From: Brachybacterium sp. UMB0905
Lineage (GTDB): Bacteria > Actinomycetota > Actinomycetes > Actinomycetales > Dermabacteraceae
DNA length: 64,000 bases
NCBI RefSeq assembly: GCF_002871795.1
Contig: NZ_PNHL01000003.1
Coordinates: forward strand, 223,395 to 287,394
Reading direction: 5' to 3'
This document shows, piece after piece, positions 1 to 9,272 of the stretch; the first letter of the stretch is position 1, and every line of letters starts with the position of its first letter. The notes beneath the pieces were generated by a model. The model searched no databases and had not been told where the DNA came from. It saw only the letters and a program-made list of their open reading frames with translations. A program made the position numbers and the translations under genes.

Positions 1-458
1 ACCAGGTGTTCCGCACGGTCGGGTTGCCTGAGCTGGCGCAGGACCCACCGGATCCGGGGCGCCGGGAGGCACTGGCCCGGGAGGGCCGGCTGTGGGTACT
101 GGAGCGCGTGACGACGCTCGCGGGCTTCGTGACAGCCGAGCTGCTGGATGGGCATGCGCATGTGGGCCAGCTGTCCGTCGCGCCGGAGCACGCTGGGCAC
201 CGGTTGGGCCGACGTCTGCTGGAGCATGTGGAGCACTGGGGCAGGGCGCAGGGGTGCCCGGCGACCACGCTGACCACCTTCGTGGACGTCCCGTGGAACG
301 CCCCGTATTACACGCGGCTGGGCTACGCGGTTCTGCCTGCCGAACAGTGGGGGCCGGGTCTCACCCGCACGATGCAGCGGGAGGCGGGGCTGCCGGGGCT
401 CGGCGCCGCTCCCCGCTGCGCGATGATCAAGCCGTGCCCGTCGGCCGACGGGGCGTGA
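1..458 (+). CDS. GNAT-family N-acetyltransferase, 5' end outside the window
   Basis: The frame is open from the first base of the window to the stop at 456-458, so the gene probably begins upstream; the GTG at 6 is only an internal candidate. The visible part has the GNAT acetyl-CoA core: a beta strand VGQLSVAPEHAGHRLGRRLLEH with the V/I-x-P-x-x-x-G-x-G-x-x-L type loop (here HAGHRLGRRLL) that binds the cofactor pyrophosphate, followed by the late YYTRLGYAVL strand typical of the family C-terminus. The substrate cannot be predicted. It ends about 100 bp before the convergent surface-protein remnant. Confidence 0.8.
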   Translation, partial: QVFRTVGLPELAQDPPDPGRREALAREGRLWVLERVTTLAGFVTAELLDGHAHVGQLSVAPEHAGHRLGRRLLEHVEHWGRAQGCPATTLTTFVDVPWNAPYYTRLGYAVLPAEQWGPGLTRTMQREAGLPGLGAAPRCAMIKPCPSADGA

Positions 459-563
459 GCCTGGCGCCTCCCCTGCAGATGACGGATCCCCCGCCTCCAC
501 GGATGGAGACGGGGGATCCGTTGTCAGGGCCGATCAGGGCCGGTCAGGGTCAGCTGGGTGAGC

Positions 564-854
564 TCACTCCTGCTCGGTGTCCCGACGGCGACGGCTCACC
601 AGCGCGGCACCGCCGGCCAGGAGGGCCGCGGCCAGGCCCGCGAGACCGGCCGCCTCCACACCGGTGCGCGCCAGCGGGCCGCTGGGCTTGCCGGGGTGGG
701 CGGGCGTCTGCGTCGAGCCGGAGCCGCCGGGGGCGGGCTGACCCGGAGTGGGCTGACCCGGAGCGGGCTTCTTCGAGTCCGGGTCCTTCGGGGCCGGAGG
801 CTCCTTCTCACCGGCCACGGTGACGGTCACGGTGTCGATGACGTTGCCCTCCGG
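564..854 (-). pseudogene. C-terminal remnant of an LPXTG-type cell-wall anchored protein
   Basis: On the minus strand the open frame enters from the insertion-sequence boundary at 854 and ends at 564. It encodes a short beta-type stretch (VIDTVTVTVAG), a Pro/Gly/Lys-rich wall-spanning linker with PGQPTPGQPAPG repeats, the sorting motif LARTG, a hydrophobic helix of about 20 residues and a terminal RRRR tail. That is the full sortase anchor layout, with Ala in place of the usual Pro in LPxTG. The rest of the protein is missing: the other side of the ISL3 copy does not continue the frame. No start codon can be assigned with confidence. Confidence 0.75.
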
Positions 855-1762
855 GGCTCTTCACAGATGACGGTGTAGTTCGGTTTTGAATCCTCCGGTG
901 TCCAGTAGTGATCGGATGACGTAGTGGGCGAGGTTGCGGAAGCCCAGCGCGGTGCCGCGGAGGTGCTCGAGTCGGCCGTTGATCGCTTCCGTGGGGCCGT
1001 TGCTGGTGGCGGGGTGGTCGAGGTAGGCCAGCACGTCCTCGGCCCGGTGTTTCAGGGTCCGGCCAAGGGTGATCAGCTCTTTGAGCTGCTTGGGTACTCC
1101 CTCGGTGAGGTCGTCGATCACTGCTTGCAGGGCCTTCTTTCCCGCGGCGCGGTCGGGGTCACGATACGCGGCGACGATGCGCTGGTAGATGCCCCAGGTT
1201 GCTTCGACCTCGACGTGCGCATCGCTGGCGAACACGGCCCTCAGGCGGGTGGTCTGCTTGTCGGTGAGCAGGTCCGCTCCGGTGTGCAGTACTCGGCGGA
1301 TGCCGTAGAGCGGGTCTGCGGACCGGCCACGATGACCGAGGGTTGCCTGCTGGACGCGTTGGCGGCACTGATCGACCTTCTCGCCAGCCAACGCGACGAC
1401 GTGGAACGGGTCCATCACTGCGGTCGCCTCGGGCAGCTCCTGGGCGGTCGCGGTTTTGTAGCCGGGCAATCGACGGTGCCTCGGGAGACGCCCTACTGAC
1501 CGCACCGGTGGCACCAGTTGTCCGGTTCGATCACGCGACACTCCAGTACCGATCGGTGCGGCTCGATCCGCTGCCCGGGCACGGTCAGGCCCAGCCTGTC
1601 GAGCTGGCAGAAAGTATCGAGAACGGGCGTGGTAAAGGTAGCGTTGAGCACGTCGAGGTCTTCCAGATGGCGAGCTTAGGAACTTCCATCATCGGGAGAC
1701 CTCGACGCCTATCCCGGCACCGCCGCGCCGATGGGTCCCTACACCCTCATCTGTGAAGAGCC
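855..1762 (-). mobile_element. Internally deleted ISL3-family insertion sequence (copy 1)
   Basis: Both ends carry the same inverted repeat (GGCTCTTCACAGATGA at the left; the right end reads the same on the minus strand with one base changed, followed in both by GGTGTAG). These ends match the copy at 13.4 kb. The element is about 0.9 kb where the full copy is 1.4 kb, because roughly 540 bp of the transposase middle has been lost. The 8 bp outside the ends differ (CCCTCCGG against CAAATAAT), so there is no target duplication. This fits a deletion next to the IS that also removed most of the surface-protein gene. Confidence 0.8.
861..1541 (-). pseudogene. ISL3-family transposase, internal deletion
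   Basis: The C-terminal part matches the copy-2 transposase almost residue for residue (GYKTATAQELPEATAVMDPFHVV onward, ending TGGFKTELHRHL) and keeps the final acidic residue region GPTEAINGRLEHLRG. The N-terminal zinc-finger part lies just upstream (1541-1690) in another frame. The segment with the first catalytic Asp and the following core is gone, and an in-frame TAG is present in the CHRCG region. It cannot encode an active transposase, although its ends could still be moved in trans. Confidence 0.8.
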
Positions 1763-1865
1763 CAAATAATGCTGACCCCGGGCCTGGACCGTTGAGCTTG
1801 CGTCCCTCACCAGCAACGCCTACGTTCTTACTCCCTAACGAGCGGCCAGGGTAGCTCAGGATTGC

Positions 1866-2366
1866 CTAGGAGAACTGCTCGGTAACTTGGAGGTAATCTT
1901 CCCTCACGAGCGTCTTCAACTCCGCCTCGATTCGTCCTCGCAACTCAGGGCGCTCTGTCCCCAACGCTGTCGATGCGTCACGCCAGCGGTCCGCCTCATA
2001 GAGCCAGACGGGACGAGTGAGGAGTTCCGCTGACTCCCACTCATATCGCGGCCATACGTGGGCATGGACCATCGCGTCGGTGTTGCCGAGCACCTCAAGA
2101 TTGGTTCGTCGAAATGCTGGGTCCAGGGAGCGACATGCTCTCTCGACTGCGGTCGCGAGGAGGTCAGCGTCAGCGAGGAACTTGACCCGCTCGAGACGCG
2201 GCATATCTGCCAGTGCGGAGGGCGTCGGGTCTTTGCCCAGTAACACGCAGTATCCGGGCAGGAATTGCACGTCACCGATAACCGCGTAGCCGACGCTGAG
2301 TTCTGCCAGGACCGTTGGGTTCTCGCCTCGTCGTGCAGCACCGATCCGGTCATCACGCCAGTCCAT
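1866..2366 (-). CDS. HIT-family hydrolase-like protein
   Basis: The 166-residue product begins MDWRDDRIGAARRGENPTVLAEL and contains FLPGYCVLLGKDP near residue 35-50 and the histidine-triad-like segment MVHAHVWPRYEWE near residue 100. This matches HIT proteins often annotated as diadenosine polyphosphate hydrolases; the triad is H-x-H followed by W-x-R instead of a full H-x-H-x-H, so activity is uncertain. An alternative start lies four codons upstream (2378); I chose the internal ATG because the conserved N-terminus starts there. It stands alone between the IS copy and tRNA-Lys. Confidence 0.65.
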   Translation of the reverse strand: MDWRDDRIGAARRGENPTVLAELSVGYAVIGDVQFLPGYCVLLGKDPTPSALADMPRLERVKFLADADLLATAVERACRSLDPAFRRTNLEVLGNTDAMVHAHVWPRYEWESAELLTRPVWLYEADRWRDASTALGTERPELRGRIEAELKTLVREDYLQVTEQFS

Positions 2367-2575
2367 GCACCCGACCATACCGGTACCTCACAGCGAATGC
2401 CGTCAGACTCGGAGAATCGATCAACACTGAGCCGACCTGCAGATGCTCGACCTCCATGTCGCCAGGAAGCGATGGCCCCCGACTCAACCTGCACAGCCGC
2501 GTTGCTGTCAAAGCTGCTGTCAAATCCGGTTCGAGGACCTTCCCCTAGGGGAAACTTCTCCGGTCTGACCTGCGG

Positions 2576-2648
2576 TGGGCCCCGTGGGGATCGAACCCAC
2601 GACCCGCGGATTAAAAGTCCGATGCTCTACCGACTGAGCTAGAGGCCC
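2576..2648 (-). tRNA. tRNA-Lys(UUU)
   Basis: Read on the minus strand this is a complete 73-nt cloverleaf: acceptor GGGCCTC / GGGGCCC with discriminator A, D-arm AGCTCAGTCGGTAGAGC, anticodon loop with TTT, and T-arm GTGGGTTCGATCCCCAC. CCA is not encoded directly after the discriminator. Confidence 0.95.
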
Positions 2649-2782
2649 TGGCTCGCCGCGCGGGCGAGCCCAATCATCCTACCGGCGCGGCAGCCTCCCG
2701 TAGCACGAGAGGCGCAGCACACCGGCCACGGCCCACGGCCGACGGAGCGCTCCGCGCGCCATCGGCCGCTGATCCTGTGCGC

Positions 2783-3355
2783 TCAGGCCTTCTTCTTGCT
2801 CACAAAGTGAAGGATCACACCGACGAGCAGCAGCAGGAAACCCAGCATGCCGCCGAACACGCCCATCAGCACACCGCCGACGCCCGCGAAGATCCCGCCG
2901 ATGGACACCGGCGGGCCCACAGCCACCGGGGTGCCGCCGCAGTCGATCGTGTAATCGCCGGCCTCCGTGGCCGTGAAGGAGTCGAAGGAGACCCAGGTGC
3001 GCTCCCCCGTGCCCAGTTCGCTGGACTGGGCGGTGCCCGGCGCTGCCGCCTCGCCCGATGGTGCGGTCACCGTGCACGAGGGCGCGGGTGTGCCCTCATC
3101 GACATACAACTGCAGGGACTCATCGGCCTCAGCGCTGTAGGTGCCGGAGCCACTCTCGAGCACCTGGAGCTTTCCTGCGCCACTGGCCACATTCCCGAAG
3201 CCGGCCACGGCCAGCACCACGCCCAGGATCACGCTCAGCGCCAGGATGGCGCCGCCCAGGATCATGAGGATCTTCGGGGCCTTGGACTTCTTGCGCGGCG
3301 CGGGCGGAGCTCCGGTGTAGCCATGGGCGGGCTGAGGCGAAAACTGCTGGGACAC
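2783..3355 (-). CDS. Actinobacterial membrane protein of unknown function with a small extracellular domain
   Basis: The 190-residue product begins at a GTG (MSQQFSPQPAHGY) with an AGGAG ribosome site a few bases upstream. A Pro-rich, positively charged cytoplasmic N-terminus (residues 1-28) is followed by a hydrophobic helix (about 29-52), an extracellular stretch of about 80 residues with two Cys (SCTV and DCGG, a possible disulfide), a second long hydrophobic region (VSIGGIFAGVGG...FLLLLVGVIL) and a KKKA tail. Its start is about 80 bp from the divergent IMPACT gene. Function unknown. Confidence 0.75.
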   Translation of the reverse strand: MSQQFSPQPAHGYTGAPPAPRKKSKAPKILMILGGAILALSVILGVVLAVAGFGNVASGAGKLQVLESGSGTYSAEADESLQLYVDEGTPAPSCTVTAPSGEAAAPGTAQSSELGTGERTWVSFDSFTATEAGDYTIDCGGTPVAVGPPVSIGGIFAGVGGVLMGVFGGMLGFLLLLVGVILHFVSKKKA

Positions 3356-3434
3356 GGTGACTCCTGTGGGTCGGGGAGAGCGCGCCGGTGGGCGCGGACG
3401 CGGCCAGCGTAACGCCCTGGATAGACTCGCGCCC

Positions 3435-4088
3435 ATGCCAGATCCCCTCGTCCTCGCCGCCGACGTCGAGACCGAGCTGATCGAGCGCAAGAGCCGCTTC
3501 ATCACCCGACTGCACCGCGTCGAGGACGTAGAGAAGGCTGACGCCCTGGTCCGTGCCGCCCGCAGCGAGCACCCCGATGCCCGCCACCACTGCACCGCGC
3601 TCGTCCTCGCCGAACGGGCCGACCGCGCCCTGGTGCACCGCTCCAATGACGATGGTGAGCCTGCCGGGACCGCCGGGATGCCGATGCTGCAGGCGCTGCT
3701 GCACGCGGAGCTCGTGGACGTCCTCGCGATCGTGATCCGCTACTTCGGCGGCGTGAAGCTGGGGGCCGGCGGGCTGGTGCGCGCCTACACCGCGGGCGTG
3801 GAGCAGGCTGTGGGCCAGGCGCGTCTGCTGCGGCGCACCGAGCAGATGGTCGCCCAGGTCGAGGTGTCCCCGGCCGACGTCGGGATCGCGGAGAACGCCG
3901 TTCGGCTCTGGGCCGCCGGGGCTGGCGCGACCGTGGAGCCCACCGAGTACGGGACGCGCTCGGCGCTGCTGACCGTGCTGCTGGAGCCCACGGATCTGCC
4001 CTCCTTCGAGGCCGATGTGGCCCGCTGGTCCTCCGGGCGATTCACCGTCGAGGACGCCGGGCGCCGCACCGCCGACGTGCCGCGGTGA
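3435..4088 (+). CDS. YigZ/IMPACT family protein
   Basis: The 217-residue product carries the N-terminal UPF0029/IMPACT domain with its marker sequences ELIERKSRFITRL, ARHHCTALVL, SNDDGEPAGTAGMPML and VIRYFGGVKLGAGGLVRAYT, and a C-terminal domain of the YigZ type (residues about 140-210). Length is normal for the family. The role is poorly defined; bacterial members are linked to translation or protein turnover only by homology with eukaryotic IMPACT. ATG 3435 is chosen because conservation begins there; the frame is open further upstream. Confidence 0.85.
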   Translation: MPDPLVLAADVETELIERKSRFITRLHRVEDVEKADALVRAARSEHPDARHHCTALVLAERADRALVHRSNDDGEPAGTAGMPMLQALLHAELVDVLAIVIRYFGGVKLGAGGLVRAYTAGVEQAVGQARLLRRTEQMVAQVEVSPADVGIAENAVRLWAAGAGATVEPTEYGTRSALLTVLLEPTDLPSFEADVARWSSGRFTVEDAGRRTADVPR

Positions 4089-4122
4089 GACGTGCCGCGG
4101 TAGAGAGACCAGCCATAAGACA

Positions 4123-4158
4123 GCGGCGCCGCACCGGATCGCTCCGATGCGGCGCCGC
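4123..4158. terminator. Bidirectional hairpin between convergent genes
   Basis: Perfect 11-bp stem GCGGCGCCGCA / TGCGGCGCCGC with a 14-nt loop, sited between the convergent IMPACT and GlsB-type genes. No strong T-run follows on either strand. Confidence 0.6.
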
Positions 4159-4212
4159 CGCGAGCATGCTGTGAGGCACGCAGGCCTCACGCGATGCGTG
4201 GGTGTGCCTGGA

Positions 4213-4494
4213 TCAGGCGCGCTTGGCGAGGAAGCCGTAGATCACCATAACGATGATCGCGCCGACGATGCCCAGCAGGATGGTGCCGACGCTCCAGGGG
4301 TTGTTCATGATGCCGCTGACGCCGTCACCACCGAGCAGGCCGCCGATGAAGCCGCCGACGATCGCGCCGATGACACCGAGGATGATCGACATGCCCAGGC
4401 CCATGCCCTGCTTGCCGGGCATGATGGCGCGGGCCAGCAGGCCGATGATGGCGCCGATGATGATCCAGGAGATGATCAGTCCAAGAAGGCCCAT
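4213..4494 (-). CDS. GlsB/YeaQ/YmgE-family stress-response membrane protein
   Basis: The 93-residue product is very hydrophobic, with three predicted membrane helices and the family pattern MGLLGLIISWIIIGAIIGLLARAIMPGKQGMG, then GxxGAIVGGFIGGLLGG and a final helix ending FLAKRA. These small Gly-rich proteins are transglycosylase-associated or general-stress proteins by family name; the biochemical role is unknown. The ATG at 4494 is chosen over the longer frame because it starts the conserved motif and is preceded by GGAG. Confidence 0.85.
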   Translation of the reverse strand: MGLLGLIISWIIIGAIIGLLARAIMPGKQGMGLGMSIILGVIGAIVGGFIGGLLGGDGVSGIMNNPWSVGTILLGIVGAIIVMVIYGFLAKRA

Positions 4495-4716
4495 GAGATT
4501 GCTCCATTTCGTGGGGGAAGAGGTCAATCGTGCAATCACATTCTCCCGAGGCTCGTGGGCGAACTGGGAATCCGGGCCGACACCGCTGGTCAGAACGTCG
4601 ACCAAGCGGTCAAAGCGGCCCTATCACACGGTGACCCCTTCGGCCCGGGCCTTTAGTGCCGGACGGTCATGTGAGGGGCACAGGCACGGCCCCCATCGGC
4701 CCTCTACACACGGAAG

Positions 4717-4750
4717 CGCCCGAGCCCGCCATCGCGGACCCGGGCGCTCA
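4717..4750 (-). terminator. Terminator-like hairpin after nrdF
   Basis: Stem AGCGCCCG / CGGGCGCT just downstream of the nrdF stop, without a long T-run. Confidence 0.5.
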
Positions 4751-4767
4751 ACGCATCGCCGCGGCGA

Positions 4768-5817
<1,050 letters not shown>

Positions 5818-5987
5818 CTAGGCCGCGGCAGTGGTAGCCGGCTCGGGGCTCGCCCAGCGCCGGTGTCGAGGTGGTCACCTCGGGGCGAGGCCTACCGGGA
5901 ATGGCACCTCACCACCTTGGCCCAGACCGTATGGGGAGTCCTCCCCATCGCAGGGCTGGCCGGATGGCCCTAATGTTCTGACGCAAC

Positions 5988-6003
5988 AGACTAGATGTAG
6001 CTG
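5988..6003 (-). promoter_or_regulatory. Single NrdR-like box upstream of nrdF
   Basis: On the minus strand CAGCTACATCTAGTCT keeps the ten-base core (TACATCTAGT) of the NrdR consensus, 250 bp upstream of nrdF. No partner box lies one to three turns away, unlike the nrdD and nrdH sites, so the call is weak. Confidence 0.35.
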
Positions 6004-6006
6004 GTC

Positions 6007-6240
6007 ATGACCGTGGCGGCGTCTGTCCCGGCACCCGATGCAGAGGAGCTGGAGGATGCCGAGACTCGGGCGGTTCGGGTGGAGCGCGATGGCGCCTCGG
6101 GCTTGACGGCGACGGAGATCCTCATGTTGCGCGGCCGCTATCTCCGGGCGGACCGCAGTGCTCTCGCCACAACTCTCGTCGGGATCGACCCCACCGAGAT
6201 GTCGCGGCAGATCACCTCGGTCATGACCCCGCGCCGCTGA
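6007..6240 (+). CDS. Short hypothetical protein
   Basis: A 77-residue frame starts at ATG 6007 and encodes an acidic N-terminus followed by a helical, charged region (TATEILMLRGRYLRADRSALATTL). I recognise no domain. No clear ribosome site precedes the ATG (TAGCTGGTC). It lies divergent from nrdF and convergent with the membrane protein at 6268. It may not be translated. Confidence 0.35.
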   Translation: MTVAASVPAPDAEELEDAETRAVRVERDGASGLTATEILMLRGRYLRADRSALATTLVGIDPTEMSRQITSVMTPRR

Positions 6241-6267
6241 ACCCGCCACCCGCGGGATCCCCGCTGC

Positions 6268-6792
6268 TCAGCGGCGTGCGCGCCTCGCGCGGGCCTCGCG
6301 CTGGAACCGCTCGCGGTCCGCGGCTCGCTGTCCACGCAGCCACGCGGGATACATCCACAGCGGCAGCACCGAGCTGTGAGCCGTAGGGATCGCGATCACG
6401 AGCCAGACCACGACCTCGAGGGCGAGAGCACCCAGCAGCAGGCCGTTGATCAGGGCCGTGGGGGCGCCCAGCAGGGCAGCGAGAGCCGCCGCGAGGACCG
6501 CGAGCGCGCCCACGATGAGGGTCTGCGCCGCAAGCGGCAGGATCAGCAGGACGATGCGCTCCGGTGCATTGGCGAACTCTGAGTCGACCAGCGGTTTAGC
6601 CACCCACCACTGCGAGGCACCACGTCGGCGCATCCACGCCAAGACAAGCGCCAGCACGACGCCGGCACACCCCGCGAGGGCAGCGATCAGGAGCATGAGC
6701 AGAGGCGCGACGTTCACGTCTGTAGCGTCCCACAGCTGTTTCTGACCCCGGCCGGTCCGGCTCTCCGACTCCAGGTATTCCGGCCGCAGCAC
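6268..6792 (-). CDS. Predicted membrane protein, unknown function
   Basis: The frame encodes up to 174 residues from a GTG at 6792. It has a hydrophobic segment at about 28-53 (VAPLLMLLIAALAGCAGVVLALVLAWM), two more between about 80 and 135, and a strongly basic C-terminus (RGQRAADRERFQREARARRARR). The first 25 residues look non-conserved, so translation could begin later. It is divergent from the DUF418 gene. No family recognised. Confidence 0.55.
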   Translation of the reverse strand: MLRPEYLESESRTGRGQKQLWDATDVNVAPLLMLLIAALAGCAGVVLALVLAWMRRRGASQWWVAKPLVDSEFANAPERIVLLILPLAAQTLIVGALAVLAAALAALLGAPTALINGLLLGALALEVVVWLVIAIPTAHSSVLPLWMYPAWLRGQRAADRERFQREARARRARR

Positions 6793-6889
6793 GAAGGAGA
6801 CCGCTCCTGCCGCCCGTGTTCATCGATGCGATGCACAGGGCCGACGAAAGTTTGTCCCCCTGGTCAGCAGCCGCGTATAGGTTCATGCC

Positions 6890-8374
6890 ATGCCCTCCCC
6901 CGCTGCCACCCCGTCGGCCACCCCCGCCCCCTCTGATCCGCCCGCGCAGACCTCCCTGTCCACCGCCCCTGCGCGGTCCCTCGCGCCCGACCTCGCGCGC
7001 GGGCTGATGCTCGTGCTCATCGCGATCGCGAACGTCTCGTGGCTGCTGTGGGGGCAGGAGGGCACCGTCGGGATGACCCCGCATGTGCCCGCACACGGGC
7101 CGCTGGACACCGCGGTGCAGGCGGTCATGACGATCGCCGTGGACCATCGGGCGATGCCGCTGTTCGCCTTCCTGTTCGGCTACGGGATGGTGCAGTTCCA
7201 CCGCTCGCGCCTGGGTCGTGGGATCTCTCCGCAGGTGGTGCGGGTGATGCTGCGACGGCGCCATTGGGCGATGCTGCTGTTGGGGCTGCTGCATGCCGCG
7301 CTGCTGTTCTACGGCGACATCCTCGGCGCCTACGGGATCGCGGCCCTGCTGATGGTGTGGATCTTCTTCGGTCGGCGCACCCGCACCCTGGTCATCTGGG
7401 TCTGCGTTCTCGCCGGGATCTCCGCGATCTTCGCCCTGTTCAGCATCCTCAGCGCCATCATGCTCACGGTGTTCGCGCCCGAGGGGGCCGCTGCCCCCAC
7501 CACGGGACCGGCCGCCTGGGGAAATGACACCTTCCGCGACTGGGCCTACGCCTCCCCGTACCTGACCGGCATGGGGCTGCGGCTGCTGATGTGGGGCACC
7601 AGCCTGCTGCCCTCCGCACTGATGGCCGTGCCGCTGCCGCTGCTGCTGGGCTGGATCGCCGCCCGGCATCGCCTGCTCGAGGAGCCGTGGCGGCATGTGC
7701 GCACGCTGCGCCGCATCATGATCGGCGGCATCGCGATCGGCTGGCTGACCGGCCTGCCCGATGCCCTGCTGATCCTGGGCCTCATCCCGCTGGCGCCCGA
7801 GGCATCCTGGGGCTTTGCGACCTTGAACACGCTCGGCGGCGTGGCCTGCGGCGTCGGGTACGCGGCAGCGTTCGCTCTGCTGGCCCAGCGGCTCGAGAGG
7901 CGGCCGGAGGTCGCGAGCGAGGTGGCCGATGGGGGCCCGGATCGTGCCGCCATGTCCCGGCAGGAGCGCAAGGCTTTGCGCGCCGAGCGGGCCGCGCAGC
8001 AGCTCGCGCTCACCCCGGCTGAGCGCGCCGTCGGCGTCCCCGCGGATCCGGCGCCGCCAGCGGGCGTGACCCCGCCGCTGCTGGCACGCGTGATTGCCGC
8101 GGTGGGGCAGCGCTCGCTGACGTTCTATCTGTTCCAGTCCGTGGTGCTGGTGCCGCTCATGGCCAGCTGGGGGCTGGGACTCGGCCCGCACCTGAGCACC
8201 ACCGCGGCGATCGCGATCGCCATCGGGGTGTGGCTGCTGTCCCTGCCGCTGGCCTGGCTGCTGCACACCCGCGGCATGCGCGGCCCGGCAGAGAAGCTGC
8301 TGCGGCGCATGACCTACGGGAAGCTTGATCCACGGGGAGATCTCCCCATCGCCACGGCGTCGACCAGCTCCTAA
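6890..8374 (+). CDS. DUF418 domain-containing membrane protein (YeiB-like)
   Basis: The 494-residue product begins with a Pro/Ala/Ser-rich cytoplasmic tail and has about nine to ten membrane helices. Family signatures are visible: DLARGLMLVLIAIANVSWLL at about 33-53, FAFLFGYGMVQFHRS at about 91-105, LLGLLHAALLFYGDILGAYGI at about 130-150, and QRSLTFYLFQSVVLVPL near 410 in the DUF418 region. A charged, Arg/Ala-rich loop of about 60 residues (PDRAAMSRQERKALRAER...) is inserted before the last block. These proteins are putative transporters or acyltransferase-related membrane proteins; no substrate is known. Confidence 0.85.
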   Translation: MPSPAATPSATPAPSDPPAQTSLSTAPARSLAPDLARGLMLVLIAIANVSWLLWGQEGTVGMTPHVPAHGPLDTAVQAVMTIAVDHRAMPLFAFLFGYGMVQFHRSRLGRGISPQVVRVMLRRRHWAMLLLGLLHAALLFYGDILGAYGIAALLMVWIFFGRRTRTLVIWVCVLAGISAIFALFSILSAIMLTVFAPEGAAAPTTGPAAWGNDTFRDWAYASPYLTGMGLRLLMWGTSLLPSALMAVPLPLLLGWIAARHRLLEEPWRHVRTLRRIMIGGIAIGWLTGLPDALLILGLIPLAPEASWGFATLNTLGGVACGVGYAAAFALLAQRLERRPEVASEVADGGPDRAAMSRQERKALRAERAAQQLALTPAERAVGVPADPAPPAGVTPPLLARVIAAVGQRSLTFYLFQSVVLVPLMASWGLGLGPHLSTTAAIAIAIGVWLLSLPLAWLLHTRGMRGPAEKLLRRMTYGKLDPRGDLPIATASTSS

Positions 8375-8434
8375 GCTACCGGCCACGATCGGGCCGACAG
8401 GACATGCGCGGTCCGCTGGAGAACAGGGGATGCC

Positions 8435-8644
8435 ATGCGGGTGCTGGGACTGACCATCATCATGCTGCTGCTGTTGGCGACGGCGATCACGCCGCGCGGC
8501 GTGTGGTGGGCGCTGGCCTCCTGGCAGTACCGGCACCCGGACAAGGTAGAGCCCAGTGAAGCGTCCTTCTTCATCACGCGACTGGGCGCGATCCTCGCGC
8601 TGCTGCTCTTCGGGGGCATGGCGTTGATGTCGCTGGCCGACTAG
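8435..8644 (+). CDS. Small membrane protein, DUF6199-like
   Basis: A 69-residue protein with an N-terminal hydrophobic helix (VLGLTIIMLLLLATAITPRG), the motif WALASWQYRHPDKVEPSEASFFITRLGAI and a second helix (LALLLFGGMALMSL). The W-x-x-x-x-W-x-Y-x-x-P-D-x-x-x-P-S pattern resembles the small DUF6199 family of actinobacteria. It stops at TAG 8642-8644; the same frame then stays open through the next gene, so the two may be one split gene. Confidence 0.6.
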   Translation: MRVLGLTIIMLLLLATAITPRGVWWALASWQYRHPDKVEPSEASFFITRLGAILALLLFGGMALMSLAD

Positions 8645-8692
8645 TCGAGCAACGCCGGGGAGGCGGATGAGGAGCGGCAGACCCTCAAGGAG

Positions 8693-9253
8693 ATGCAGCA
8701 GCGCGAGGAGGCCATGGAACCGCTGTTCGACGAGATGAAAGAGGACTTCTCCGAACTCAGCGATCTGGTGCTACGGCGCGCCCAGGCGTCGGAGATGGGC
8801 GAGCGCGGCGTGATGCTGCTGTCGGAGAGCTACCTGGTGCGCGATGCCGAGATCGAGCGGGATCCCAAGCAGGCCGTGACTGTCACGTGGACGGCGGTGG
8901 ACACTGCGGCGCGCACTCCCGAGTACGCCTTCGAGATCTGGGATCTCTCCGTGCCGCCCGCCGAACGCTCGAACGCTGAGTTCCCCTCCTACCTCTCCAC
9001 GGTGCCGGACAGCACAGACCTCCTGCTCCACCTCGACGGGATCGCGCATGCGGACTCCTGCCGGGGTCTGCCGCTCGGGGTCGAGGAGGATGCCAAGACG
9101 GTGCGCATCACCGTCGGCACCCCGGAGTTCGACTATCAGGGCAGCGGAGACTGCACCGGGAGATACAGCAGCTCATACTGGTTCGCCCCGCTGGACCTCG
9201 ACGAGCCCGTGGGGGATCGGGAGGTTGTGATCCTCCAGGGCCCCGAGGACTGA
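8693..9253 (+). CDS. Hypothetical acidic protein, possibly the C-terminal half of the preceding gene
   Basis: The product (up to 186 residues from ATG 8693; ATG 8714 is an alternative behind GAGGAGG) begins with an acidic helical region (EEAMEPLFDEMKEDFSELSDLVLRRAQ) and continues into a beta-rich domain with two Cys (HADSCRGLPL, SGDCTGRYSS) that could form a disulfide. That fits an extracytoplasmic domain, yet it has no signal or membrane segment of its own. It is in the same frame as the membrane protein immediately upstream, with one TAG between them. No family recognised. Confidence 0.55.
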   Translation: MQQREEAMEPLFDEMKEDFSELSDLVLRRAQASEMGERGVMLLSESYLVRDAEIERDPKQAVTVTWTAVDTAARTPEYAFEIWDLSVPPAERSNAEFPSYLSTVPDSTDLLLHLDGIAHADSCRGLPLGVEEDAKTVRITVGTPEFDYQGSGDCTGRYSSSYWFAPLDLDEPVGDREVVILQGPED

Positions 9254-9272
9254 CCGGCCGACGCAGCTGTTC

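Noticed and set aside
855..1762. A functional insertion sequence
   Set aside because: The transposase lacks its central catalytic region and has an in-frame stop.
1763..1865. Continuation of the truncated surface-protein gene beyond the IS
   Set aside because: Neither frame nor composition matches the wall-anchor protein; nothing recognisable is present.
2265..2642. A 125-codon plus-strand frame over tRNA-Lys
   Set aside because: It runs through the tRNA gene and the start of the HIT gene; not a protein gene.
6596..8536. A 646-codon leftward open frame
   Set aside because: Shadow of the DUF418 gene; composition is typical of an out-of-frame translation.
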